A DNA stretch of 64,000 nucleotides from DASTSN01 sp035760665 (lineage in GTDB: Bacteria > Bacteroidota > Bacteroidia > Chitinophagales > Chitinophagaceae): positions 32,304 through 96,303 of the forward strand of contig DASTSN010000069.1 in assembly GCA_035760665.1 (NCBI GenBank). The letters run 5' to 3'. Under the pieces are notes generated by a model that saw only the letters and a program-made list of their open reading frames with translations, searched no databases and was not told the origin of the DNA. This document shows, in pieces, positions 43,181-52,217 of this stretch (the first letter of the stretch is position 1; the number at the start of each line of letters is the position of its first letter). The translations under genes were made by a program, and so were the position numbers.

Positions 43181-45559
43181 ATGGAGGAACAATTACAGAC
43201 GGAAAAAAGTGAACTTAACAGCCTGAGCGTTAAGGATCTCTTTTTTAAATATATCCGGTTCATTCCCTGGTTTATTATTTCACTGGCGTTAGCCTTAATT
43301 GTGGCATATACATACCTCCGTTATGCCACGCCGGTATACAGTTCTGCTGGTACCCTGCTGATTAAAACCGATGAGCCCAGCACTTCGGATGAAAAATTGC
43401 AGCAGTTGTTCCTGACAGATGAAAACCAGAACATCCAGAATGAAATGGAAGTGCTGCGTTCGCGGGGGCTGCTGGAGCGGGTGGTCAGGAAACTGCACCT
43501 GGAAACGGGCTATATGGCCCAGGGCAGCATCCGTTCGTCGAACGTGTACAAGCAGGTGCCCTTCCAGCTGGATATTTTTGAAATCGCCGATTCGTCCCGG
43601 GCCTTTTCACTGGATATCGTGTTTGACAGCGACAGCACTTTTACGGTGAATGGCGGCGATCAGCATTTCAAATACGGGGCCTTATTTGAAAACAGTAATG
43701 GCGTTTTCCGCCTCAGCAAGATCGCCGAAGGCGGCGGCAAGGAATATGTCGTCAGCTGGCAGCCAGCCCGGTCCGTTGCAGCGGGCCTGGCGAATTCGCT
43801 GGTGGTGGGTTTGAAAACACCGGGCACCGGTATTTTGCTCATCTCGATGGAAGCCACTAACCCGCGCCTGGCTGCCGATGTGATCAACGGGCTGATGCGG
43901 GAATATGAAGTAGCCACGATAGAAGATAAGAACACGAATGTCAGCAATATCCTTTCGTTTATTGATGTGCGGCTGGATACCCTGAACCATGAACTGGACA
44001 GTATCCAGAAAGCCCTGCTGACCTACCGCGAGCAGAATAACCTGATTGATGTGCCCACCCAGTCGACCGCTTATTTTACCCAGACGACCGCTGTAGACGA
44101 CCAGATCAACCAGCAAAACCTGCAACTGGATTTGGTGAACCTGGTTGACCAGTACCTGCGGGATGCACAAAAGAAATACTCGCTGGTGCCTTCTTCCCTG
44201 GGGCTGCAGGACCCCACCCTGAATGCGCTGATCCAGTCGTACAACACACTGGAGTTTGAACGCAAAGCCCTGCTGGACGGCGGCACGCCGCCGGGGAACC
44301 TGGTGGTGAAGCAGAAGGAGGAGCAACTGGAAAAGTTGCGCAGCAGCCTGCTGGAAAATTTAAAGAATATCCGCGGGGCTTACCAACAGGCGATCTCGGA
44401 ACTGGAAAAGAAAAGTTCTTTTGCCCAATCGGAATTTCGTTCGCTGCCCAAGAAAGCCCGCGAGATGCTGGAGATCCAGCGGCAGGCCGACAGTAAACTG
44501 ACTTTGGCCAATTACCTGATGGAGAAACGGGAGGAAACAGCGATTTCCAAAGCTTCCACGATCTCCAATTCCAAAATACTCGAAGAGGCGGACGTGAACA
44601 GCATCCCGGTGAAGCCTAACCGCCGCACAGTGCAGTTGTTTGCCGTGTTGATCGGCCTGGCGATTCCTGCCCTGGTGATCTTTATCATTGAAATCAGTAA
44701 TGACAAGGTTACCACCCGCAGCGATATTGAGCGCATTACGGCGGCTCCCATCCTGGGCGAGGTGGGGCACTCTTTTTCCGGGGAAACCCTGGTGGCAACC
44801 TCCACCAGCCGGGGCATGGTAGCGGAGCAGTTCCGCATTATCCGTTCCAACCTGCAGTATATTATCGGCAGCCTGGCCAAGCCCACGATCCTCACCACGT
44901 CCTCGTTCAGCGGTGAGGGCAAATCATTTATTTCCACCAATATCGGGGCCGTGATGGCGCTGGCGGGCAAAAAAACGGTGGTGCTGGAGTTTGACATCCG
45001 CAAGCCCAAGATCATGGCAGGTCTTGGCCTGCAGCAGCACACCGGTATCACACAGTACCTGCTGGGCCGGGCCCAGGCGGCTGATTTGCCGGTGGCCGTC
45101 CCCGGGTATGAAAATTTTTACGTAATTGCCTGCGGACCGGTGCCGCCCAACCCGGCAGAATTGCTGCTGGAAAAACGGGTGGCTGAACTGTTCGCCTGGC
45201 TGAAAGAGCACTTTGATGTCATTCTGATTGATACGGCGCCGGTGGGGATGGTGAGCGATGCCCTGACGCTGGCCCAGTTTGCCGATGCCACGCTCTATAT
45301 TGTGCGCCAGGGCCATACTTTTAAAAAACAGGTGGGCCTGATTGATGAACTGTATGTTCAGCAGAAACTCCCGAAATTATCGGTCATTATCAATGATGTC
45401 AAGCTGAAGGCCGGCTATGGTTATTACGGCTATGGCCGCTATGGTTACGGGTATGGTTACGGGGAGAGCTATTATGCGGAAGAAACGCCCCTGCCTTCTT
45501 TCCGGCAGCGCCTGTTTGGCTGGCTCAATCCGTTTGGGCGGAAGAAGAAGCGGAGATAA
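43181..45559 (+). CDS. wzc: Wzc-like polysaccharide co-polymerase with BY-kinase domain
   Basis: 792 residues. The first membrane segment is at about 28-50 (FIPWFIISLALALIVAYTYL), followed by a Wzz periplasmic part with long coiled-coil helices (about 250-450) and a second membrane segment near 490. A cytoplasmic BY-kinase follows: Walker A SSFSGEGKSFISTN (about 575), Walker A' VVLEFDIRKPK, Walker B LIDTAPVG. The C-terminus has a tyrosine-rich tail with ten Tyr in about 20 residues (746-765). BY-kinases autophosphorylate such tails to control chain length and Wza cooperation. No matching phosphatase (Wzb) is in the window. The second repeat array starts 20 bases after the stop codon. Confidence 0.93.
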   Translation: MEEQLQTEKSELNSLSVKDLFFKYIRFIPWFIISLALALIVAYTYLRYATPVYSSAGTLLIKTDEPSTSDEKLQQLFLTDENQNIQNEMEVLRSRGLLERVVRKLHLETGYMAQGSIRSSNVYKQVPFQLDIFEIADSSRAFSLDIVFDSDSTFTVNGGDQHFKYGALFENSNGVFRLSKIAEGGGKEYVVSWQPARSVAAGLANSLVVGLKTPGTGILLISMEATNPRLAADVINGLMREYEVATIEDKNTNVSNILSFIDVRLDTLNHELDSIQKALLTYREQNNLIDVPTQSTAYFTQTTAVDDQINQQNLQLDLVNLVDQYLRDAQKKYSLVPSSLGLQDPTLNALIQSYNTLEFERKALLDGGTPPGNLVVKQKEEQLEKLRSSLLENLKNIRGAYQQAISELEKKSSFAQSEFRSLPKKAREMLEIQRQADSKLTLANYLMEKREETAISKASTISNSKILEEADVNSIPVKPNRRTVQLFAVLIGLAIPALVIFIIEISNDKVTTRSDIERITAAPILGEVGHSFSGETLVATSTSRGMVAEQFRIIRSNLQYIIGSLAKPTILTTSSFSGEGKSFISTNIGAVMALAGKKTVVLEFDIRKPKIMAGLGLQQHTGITQYLLGRAQAADLPVAVPGYENFYVIACGPVPPNPAELLLEKRVAELFAWLKEHFDVILIDTAPVGMVSDALTLAQFADATLYIVRQGHTFKKQVGLIDELYVQQKLPKLSVIINDVKLKAGYGYYGYGRYGYGYGYGESYYAEETPLPSFRQRLFGWLNPFGRKKKRR

Positions 45560-45578
45560 TCGTAAGCAGTTCATTCTT

Positions 45579-46540
45579 CTCCTTTCTTTTGCTTCTCCAA
45601 AAGAGATATTGTTCTTTCTTGCTTGTGCAAAAAGAATCAAAAAGGCAAAAATGAATACACTGATGGTTAGTTTTCTCTCCTTTCTTTTGCTTCTCCAAAA
45701 GAAAGGAGCAAAGAAAAGGAGCCCGAAATCGATGTACGGCCGATTTCGGATTGCCTTGATGTGGCTTTGGTGCTACTGTAATGAAAGACTGCAGTAACAC
45801 TGCTCATCTTCAGAATTGATTATTTGTTTTATGTAAGGTGTTTTCATAATGGCCTTGAAAAGTTTTTGTGGCAAAGCAAAACGAGCGGAGTGGTCTGGCC
45901 TTTCTCTCCTTTCTTTTGCTTCTCCAAAAGAAAGGAGCAAAGAAAAGGAGCCCGAAATCGATGTACGACCCGATTTCGGAGCGCCTTGATGTGGCTTTGG
46001 TGCTACTGTAGTGAATAACTGCAATAATGCTACTGATCGGCAGAATCACTTTTCATTCTTTTTGAAGTTTTCATAATGGCCTTGAAAAGTTTTTGTGGCA
46101 AAACAAGTCGAGCGGAGTGGTCTGGCCTTTCTCTCCTTTCTTTTGCTTCTCCAAAAGAAAGGAGCAAAGAAAAGGAGCCCGAAATCGATGTACGACCCGA
46201 TTTCGGATTGCCTTGATTAAACTTTTTTACTACTGTAGTGAAATGCTTTGGGAACGCTACTGATCTTTGAAATCTTTTTATTTTCTTTTGTGGAATTTCC
46301 TAAGGGTCTTGAAAAGTTTTTGTGGCAAAGCAAAACGAGCGGAGTGGTCTGGGCTTTCTCTCCTTTCTTTTGCTTCTCCAAAAGAAAGGAGCAAAGAAAA
46401 GGAGCCCGAAATCGATGTACGCCCGATTTCGGAGCGCCTTGATTAAACTTTTTTACTACTGTAGTGAAATGCTTTGGGAACGCTACTGATCTTTCGAATC
46501 ATTTTATTTTTCATTGGAATTTCTTCGCGGCATTGAAAAG
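45579..46540 (+). repeat. Array 2 of the ~228-bp tandem repeat (four full copies plus a partial)
   Basis: The hairpin core CTCCTTTCTTTTG-cttctc-CAAAAGAAAGGAG begins at 45677, 45906, 46133 and 46360, with a damaged copy at 45579 whose right arm is lost. Spacing is 227-229 bases, identical to array 1, and the orientation is the same. The second hairpin (CCGAAATCG/CGATTTCGG) is kept in each full copy. The array lies between wzc and the epimerase gene and has no supported genes. Short reading frames across it repeat the same amino-acid phrases and are artefacts of the unit. Confidence 0.9.
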
Positions 46541-46581
46541 GGGTTCATGATTGCGGTGAAATCATTCTCTAAACTTATTCT

Positions 46582-47535
46582 ATGCGTATACTGGTTACAG
46601 GCGGGGCGGGTTTTATCGGCTCCAACCTCGTTGAGCAACTATTGGCTGACAGCCGGGTGACGGCTGTGCGGGTACTGGATAATTTCGCTACCGGTTCCCG
46701 AAAAAATATCGAACCGTTCCTGGCCGACCAGCGGTTTGAATTTTTGGAAGGCGATATCCGTGATTATGCGATCTGCCAGCAAGCCTGCCGGGGTATCGAC
46801 CTGGTTACCCACCAGGCGGCCCTGGGATCTGTGCCAAGGTCTGTCAACGACCCGCTGACTTCCAACGATGTTAACATCACCGGCACCTTGCACATTTTCA
46901 CAGCTGCCAAAGAAGCCGGGATTAAACGGGTGGTGTATGCCGCCAGTTCGTCGACTTATGGCGATCATCCCGGGCTGCCGAAAGTGGAGGACCAGATCGG
47001 CCGTCCCCTCTCGCCCTATGCCGTTACGAAGTATGTCAATGAATTGTATGCCGCTGTATATGCCCGCCTGTACGGGCTGGAGCCGATCGGGCTGCGGTAT
47101 TTTAATATTTTCGGCCCAAGGCAGAACCCGCAGGGGCCTTATGCCGCTGTAATTCCCCTGTTTGTAAAAGCCCTGCTGGAAAATGCGTCGCCCACCATCA
47201 ACGGTGACGGCAGTCACAGCCGCGATTTTACGTACGTGGATAACGCCGTGCAGGCGAATATCCTGGCGCTTTTTACCAGCAATCCTGCGGCGGTGAACCA
47301 GGTGTATAATATTGCCTGCGGGGAGCAAACCTCGTTGCTGGAACTGTACCGTTTTTTACAGGCGGCATCGGACAACAAGCCAGAACCGGTATTCGGGCCG
47401 GAACGTGTGGGGGATGTGAAGCACAGCCTGGCGGATATTTCCAAAGCCAGCCAGTTGCTGGGCTATACGGTGAAAGTGCCGATACAGGAAGGGCTGCGCC
47501 GCACTTTCGACTGGTACCGGGCAAACGGGATCTGA
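46582..47535 (+). CDS. NAD-dependent sugar epimerase, SDR (UDP-GlcNAc 4-epimerase-like)
   Basis: 317 residues. LVTGGAGFIGSNLVEQLL is the NAD-binding motif, ASSSTYGDHPGLP carries the catalytic Ser/Thr, and YAVTKYVNELY is the YxxxK pair. LRYFNIFGPRQNPQGPYAAV matches the WbpP/GalE-like group that acts on UDP-GlcNAc or its uronic acid. No signal peptide; cytoplasmic. It is the first gene after repeat array 2 and is separated from rfbB by a CACAGAG array, so it appears to be an independent cassette. UDP-GlcNAc/GalNAc epimerisation is the best guess. Confidence 0.85.
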   Translation: MRILVTGGAGFIGSNLVEQLLADSRVTAVRVLDNFATGSRKNIEPFLADQRFEFLEGDIRDYAICQQACRGIDLVTHQAALGSVPRSVNDPLTSNDVNITGTLHIFTAAKEAGIKRVVYAASSSTYGDHPGLPKVEDQIGRPLSPYAVTKYVNELYAAVYARLYGLEPIGLRYFNIFGPRQNPQGPYAAVIPLFVKALLENASPTINGDGSHSRDFTYVDNAVQANILALFTSNPAAVNQVYNIACGEQTSLLELYRFLQAASDNKPEPVFGPERVGDVKHSLADISKASQLLGYTVKVPIQEGLRRTFDWYRANGI

Positions 47536-47602
47536 GGGTCTGCGGGAAGGAGGAACTGAGCAAAAACAAAGTACGTTCGTATACTCTTTTCTGTGAGGTA
47601 GA

Positions 47603-47915
47603 AAATAAACCACAGAGAGCACAGAGAAGCACAGAGGGCCAGCGGAACACAGACAACCCGGTTAGTATGCACTTGTTTTGTTCACTGCAATAAAATAAAC
47701 CACAGAGAGCACAGAGAAGCACAGAGGGCCAGCGGAACACAGACAACCCGGTTAGCATGCACTTGCTGTGTTCACTGCAGTAAAATAAACCACGGCGAGC
47801 ACAGAGAAGCACGGAGGGCCAGCGGAACACAGACAACCCGGTTAGCATTTACTTGCTGTGTTCACTGTGGTAAAATAAACCACGGAGAACACAGGGAAGC
47901 ACAGAGGCTACGGTT
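47603..47915 (+). repeat. CACAGAG-type repeat array with a 90-bp unit (3.5 copies)
   Basis: Units begin with AAATAAACCAC at 47603, 47693, 47783 and 47873, exactly 90 bases apart, the last truncated. Each unit has AACCACRGNGAGCACAGAGAAG, then a shared spacer ending TTCACTGYRRTAAAAT, and is nearly identical to its neighbours, more so than in the other arrays. It fills most of the gap between the epimerase and rfbB genes. The spacers are the same in each unit, so it is not a CRISPR. Confidence 0.85.
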
Positions 47916-48041
47916 TAAGTTGAATCACGTCTTCGTTGTGCTGAATTCGTACTTGAAACCGGGCCGGTTGCCATTGTTCTTTTCCGGGTGGCTGCCTTCA
48001 CCGTTTCCAGTTCATCATCCTGTAAACTTTTTCCTATTTAT

Positions 48042-49103
48042 ATGGATCAACAAACCATCCTGATTACCGGCGGGGCCGGTTTCATCGGCTCGCATGTGGT
48101 GCGCCGCTTTGTGACGGCTTATCCCGGTTACCGTATCGTGAACCTGGATGCGCTGACCTATGCCGGCAACCTCGAGAACCTGCGGGATATTGAGCAATCG
48201 CCGAATTACCAGTTTGTCAAAGCTGATATATTGCAGACTGACCAACTCGACAGCCTTTTTGCCCGCTACCAGCCCACCGGCATTATTCATTTAGCGGCGG
48301 AAAGCCACGTGGACCGCTCCATTGTGTCGCCGCTGGATTTTGTGTATACCAACGTGATCGGCACGGTGAACCTGCTGAATGCTGCCAAAAAGCACTGGAA
48401 CGGGCAGTATGCCGGCAAGCGGTTTTACCATGTGTCTACCGACGAAGTGTTCGGCGCCCTGGGCGAGACCGGTTTTTTCACCGAGGAAACCCGCTACGAT
48501 CCCCACTCGCCTTACAGCGCTTCCAAGGCGGCCTCTGATCATTTTGTCCGTGCCTACGGCGATACCTATGGCCTGCCCGTGGTGGTGAGCAACTGTTCCA
48601 ATAACTATGGTCCCAATCATTTCCCCGAAAAGCTGATCCCGTTATTTATCAATAATATTATTCACAAAAAGCCCTTGCCGGTATACGGCGACGGCCTTTA
48701 CACCCGCGACTGGCTGTTTGTCAAAGACCATGCTGCTGCCATCGACCTGGTGTTTCACCAGGGTAAAACGGGGGATACCTACAATATCGGCGGGTTTAAT
48801 GAATGGAAAAATATTGACCTGGTGAAACTGCTCTGCCGCCTGATGGATGAAAAGCTGGGCCGGCAGCCGGGGGAGAGTGCGCAGCTGATTACCTACGTCA
48901 AGGACCGCCCTGGACATGACCGGCGGTATGCGATTGACGCCAGCAAGATCAACCGGGAACTGGGCTGGCATCCCAGCGTGACCTTTGAGGAAGGCCTCAG
49001 CCAGACGATCGACTGGTATTTGGCTAATACCGATTGGCTGCAGCATGTGACCAGCGGGGAATACCAGCAGTATTATGCCAAGCAGTACGGCGGGGAAGGA
49101 TAG
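48042..49103 (+). CDS. rfbB: dTDP-glucose 4,6-dehydratase (RfbB)
   Basis: 353 residues from ATG 48042; an upstream in-frame ATG at 47988 adds an unlikely segment. LITGGAGFIGSHVVRRF is the NAD site, STDEVFGALG the catalytic Thr-Asp-Glu motif, and YSASKAASDH the YxxxK pair. NNYGPNHFPEKLIPL matches RfbB. It converts dTDP-glucose to dTDP-4-keto-6-deoxyglucose, the branch point for rhamnose and 4-amino sugars. With RfbA (52.2 kb), the aminotransferase and the formyltransferase (54.8-56.6 kb) it supplies dTDP-Qui4NFo. The genes are separated by repeats and other cassettes and are not one operon. Confidence 0.95.
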   Translation: MDQQTILITGGAGFIGSHVVRRFVTAYPGYRIVNLDALTYAGNLENLRDIEQSPNYQFVKADILQTDQLDSLFARYQPTGIIHLAAESHVDRSIVSPLDFVYTNVIGTVNLLNAAKKHWNGQYAGKRFYHVSTDEVFGALGETGFFTEETRYDPHSPYSASKAASDHFVRAYGDTYGLPVVVSNCSNNYGPNHFPEKLIPLFINNIIHKKPLPVYGDGLYTRDWLFVKDHAAAIDLVFHQGKTGDTYNIGGFNEWKNIDLVKLLCRLMDEKLGRQPGESAQLITYVKDRPGHDRRYAIDASKINRELGWHPSVTFEEGLSQTIDWYLANTDWLQHVTSGEYQQYYAKQYGGEG

Positions 49104-49173
49104 CCCGCTTTGCCTGCGAACATACTATAGCGAATAGGGTAGCGTTTAATCATTTCGTTCTTTTTGATATTTA

Positions 49174-49330
49174 AACTACGGAGAACACGGAGAGATACAG
49201 CGAGCACAGGTTAGGGTCATGTACTGTGTGCACTGTGGAAAAAAACCACGGAGGTCACGGAGAGGCACGGTGAGCACAGTTTAGTGGTCATGCACTGTGT
49301 ACACTGTGGTAAATAAACCACTGAGGGCGG
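49174..49330 (+). repeat. CACAGAG-type repeats, two units and a fragment
   Basis: Units begin at 49174 (AACTACGG), 49244 and 49316 (AACCACTG), the last truncated. They have the same opening and closing complementary ends as the 40.6-kb array. The group follows rfbB. Confidence 0.8.
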
Positions 49331-49635
49331 GGAAAGTATTGGTTAAGCTTCAGACACTCATTTCACTGAGGGTAAATAACAAAATGTGAAAGGTTGCTAG
49401 CTGGCAGAAGTAATCTCTGTTTCTGATGTAATAAGCATAACTACAGAAAACGAATTGAATTATTTTGTTATGAAATGATGCTATAGCACAAGCATAAATA
49501 ATTTGTGTTTTGTAATTTTTAAATCATTAACTAATAAAGGAGAGTTGTATCAAGGATATCTTTATTAATTTAAATATTGGTATACATTTTCTGAAATTCA
49601 TATAGATCAATAGTGGAATTTTAATTTTATAATAT
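49331..49635. other. AT-rich intergenic stretch before the methyltransferase
   Basis: Strong drop in G+C begins here and continues into the next gene. No repeat, coding frame or full promoter consensus was found. It may mark the left edge of a transferred segment. Confidence 0.45.
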
Positions 49636-50553
49636 ATGCACAACGAGACTCCTTTGCGATATTATTTTCATGACGTATTGAGTTGTGAAATGTGTGGTGA
49701 TAATACTTCTAATCATAAAGTTATTGGTCAAAGATTGAATAAGTCTCAAGGGTTTAGGCCCAAAAGACTTGCTGGTATTTCGGTTACTGTAAAGAAATGT
49801 TCGAAATGTGGTTTACATTATTCCTCACCACAGCCAGTTCCGTTTAGTATTCAAGATCATTATGGAATACCGCCTGAAAATTATTGGAGAGAGGAATATT
49901 TTAATTTAAGTCCTGATTACTTTTCTAATGAAATTTCCCAGTTAAAAAAATTTATAACAATTCATCCTGGAATGAAAGCATTGGATGTTGGAGCAGGGAT
50001 TGGTAAATGCATGATCGCATTAAACAATGCAGGATTTGATACGTATGGTTTTGAACCTTCCGAGCCATTTTTTGAGAGGGCTATTTCCAAAATGGGTATA
50101 GATAAAGAAAAGTTGAAGTTGGGAATGATAGAAGAAGTGGACTACCCTGAAAACTTTTTTAATTTTATTACATTTGGGGTGGTTCTTGAACATCTATACC
50201 ATCCTGCTCAGAGTTTAGAAAAAGCGTTAAACTGGTTAAAGCCAGGCGGGATCATACATATTGAGGTTCCCTCCTCTAAACATTTTATTGCAAAACTTAT
50301 TAATTTTTATTACAAGATTATCGGCACAAATTATGTTACGAATCTAAGTCCTATGCACGAACCTTTTCATCTATATGAATTTGATCTGAAATCTTTTCAG
50401 GAGTTATCTAAAAGAGTCGGGTTTAAAATTCTGTTTCATGACTATTATATATGCCGGATTGATCATTTTCCCAAAATAATTCATCCAGTACTTAGAAAGT
50501 ATATGAAATATTCGAATACCGGTATGCAGCTAGCCTTATGGCTAACAAAATAA
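49636..50553 (+). CDS. SAM-dependent methyltransferase with N-terminal zinc-finger-like Cys pairs
   Basis: 305 residues. A rubredoxin-like pair of CxxC motifs (Cys 17/20 and Cys 55/58) precedes a class I methyltransferase domain with ALDVGAGIGKC (motif I, about 115). The later EHLYHP and LKPGGIIHIEVPS fit the Methyltransf_23 group common in polysaccharide loci. The Cys pairs with a methyltransferase are typical of SAM enzymes in O-antigen clusters. The gene is AT-rich compared with the flanking rfb genes. Its stop overlaps the possible early start of the next glycosyltransferase. The acceptor sugar is unknown. Confidence 0.8.
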   Translation: MHNETPLRYYFHDVLSCEMCGDNTSNHKVIGQRLNKSQGFRPKRLAGISVTVKKCSKCGLHYSSPQPVPFSIQDHYGIPPENYWREEYFNLSPDYFSNEISQLKKFITIHPGMKALDVGAGIGKCMIALNNAGFDTYGFEPSEPFFERAISKMGIDKEKLKLGMIEEVDYPENFFNFITFGVVLEHLYHPAQSLEKALNWLKPGGIIHIEVPSSKHFIAKLINFYYKIIGTNYVTNLSPMHEPFHLYEFDLKSFQELSKRVGFKILFHDYYICRIDHFPKIIHPVLRKYMKYSNTGMQLALWLTK

Positions 50554-50564
50554 TCTACAGTTTG

Positions 50565-51641
50565 ATGAGAAATGTTCTGATTCTTTGCCTGCACCGGCCC
50601 AACCGGTCTCCTTCGCAGCGGTACAGGTTTGAGGAATATCTTCCGTACCTGGAGCAGCACGGCTATGTATTTGAATTTTCTTATTTACTGAATGAACAGG
50701 ATGACCGCATATTTTATCAGCCCGGACATTATTTTCAAAAGTTTTGCATTGTTGCCAAAAGTACCTGGAAACGGCTCCTGAATGTTTTCCGGGCACGCCG
50801 GTATGATCTGGCATTTGTGCAGCGGGAAGCGTATATGCTGGGCACTTCTTTTTTTGAACGGGCCATCGCCGCCCGTATCCCCCTGATTTACGATTTTGAC
50901 GATGCTATCTGGATGCCCGTGGTGTCTGAAGGGAATAAAAAACTGGCTTTCCTGAAAAATGCCGCAAAAACGGCTGAGCTGGTTCGATGTGCTGCCTTGG
51001 TTTTTGCCGGGAACGCCTACTTAGCTGCTTACGCGAAGCAATACAATCCCAATGTTGTTATCATTCCCACCACGCTGGATACAGTCAAACACAAACTGGT
51101 AAACAAGTCGCCAACAGAACGCGTTTGTATCGGGTGGAGTGGCAGCTTTAGTACGGTTCCTCATTTTGAACTGGCTATCCCAGCTTTGGAGATTCTTCAA
51201 AAGCAATACGGAGAAAAGGTTTATTTTAAAGTAATCGGCGACAGCCGGTACGTGAATAACCAGTTGGGCATACAGGGCATCGCCTGGTCGGCAGAGCGGG
51301 AGTTAGAGGAGCTGGCTGAAATAGACATTGGTATTATGCCCCTGCCCGACGACGAATGGAGTAAGGGCAAGTGCGGCTTTAAAGGCCTTTTGTACATGTC
51401 GCTGGGTATACCCGCGGTTTTGTCGCCGGTAGGTGTTAATACAACAATCATCACGCATGGGGAAAACGGCTTTTTAGCCGGCAGCACCGGGGAATGGGTG
51501 GATGTGCTGTCGATGCTTGTTGAGAATGCATCGCTGCGGAAGTCGATTGGCCTCCAGGGGCGCAAAACGGTGGAAGAAAAATATTCCGTGGAGGCCTGGC
51601 AAGCAAAATACCTGGCGCTGTTTGAGGGATTGACAAACTAA
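50565..51641 (+). CDS. Glycosyltransferase, GT-B/GT4-like
   Basis: 358 residues from ATG 50565; an earlier start at 50538 would overlap the methyltransferase. LHRPNRSPSQRYRFEEY begins the N-terminal Rossmann-like domain. CIGWSGSFSTVPHF starts the C-terminal GT-B domain, and GIMPLPDDEWSKGKCGFKGLLYMSLGIPAV contains the donor-binding E/G region in a variant form (K-G-K-C-G-F-K). Donor and acceptor cannot be predicted. It is followed by the longest CACAGAG array. Confidence 0.8.
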   Translation: MRNVLILCLHRPNRSPSQRYRFEEYLPYLEQHGYVFEFSYLLNEQDDRIFYQPGHYFQKFCIVAKSTWKRLLNVFRARRYDLAFVQREAYMLGTSFFERAIAARIPLIYDFDDAIWMPVVSEGNKKLAFLKNAAKTAELVRCAALVFAGNAYLAAYAKQYNPNVVIIPTTLDTVKHKLVNKSPTERVCIGWSGSFSTVPHFELAIPALEILQKQYGEKVYFKVIGDSRYVNNQLGIQGIAWSAERELEELAEIDIGIMPLPDDEWSKGKCGFKGLLYMSLGIPAVLSPVGVNTTIITHGENGFLAGSTGEWVDVLSMLVENASLRKSIGLQGRKTVEEKYSVEAWQAKYLALFEGLTN

Positions 51642-51737
51642 CATGGCGAAGCAGTCATTTAAAACGACTCAATGATCCATAAATCCCGGAGAGTACTGTG
51701 TAAGGTTAACGACTCTGTATTCTGTGGTTGAAAGATA

Positions 51738-52125
51738 AACCACGGAGAGCACGAAGAGACACAGCGAGCACGGTGAGCATTCATCAACTGTGTTCTCTGA
51801 GGTTAAAAGATAAACCACAGAGGGCACGGAGAGACACAGCGAGCACAGTTTGCATTCAACACTGTGTACTCAGTGGTAAAAAAACAAACCACGGGTAGCA
51901 CGAAGAGACACAGCGAGAACGGTGAGCATTCATCAACTGTGTTCTCTGTGGTAAAACCAACCACAGAGGGCACGGAGAGACACAGCGAGAACGGTGAGCA
52001 TTCATCAACTGTGTTCTCTGTGGTAAAACAAACCACGGGTAGCACGAAGAGACACAGCGAGCACGGTTTACATTCAATCACTGTTGTGGTAAAAAAAACA
52101 AACCACGGGGAGCACGGAGAAGAGG
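51738..52125 (+). repeat. CACAGAG-type palindromic repeat array, six units
   Basis: Units begin with AACCACRG at 51738, 51813, 51887, 51959, 52031 and 52101, spacing 70-75 bases. Each carries AACCACRGRGNGCACGRAGA, then GCATTCATCAACTGTG, and closes TTCTCTGTGGT, complementary to the next opening. Units 51959 and 52031 differ in only a few bases. It fills the gap between the glycosyltransferase and rfbA. It shows spacer identity, so it is not a CRISPR. Confidence 0.88.
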
Positions 52126-52217
52126 GAATATACAGTTTAGGTACTTAGTTTATGTACTGATTCCACAAGTTTTTCGTTTTTAAAACTATTCATATTCTTT
52201 AAACCTCTGCATTTTCT

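Noticed and set aside
51738..52125. CRISPR array
   Set aside because: Unit length is 70-75 bases, the whole unit including the 'spacer' is conserved, and no cas gene is present. The 47.6-kb array has identical spacers in every unit.
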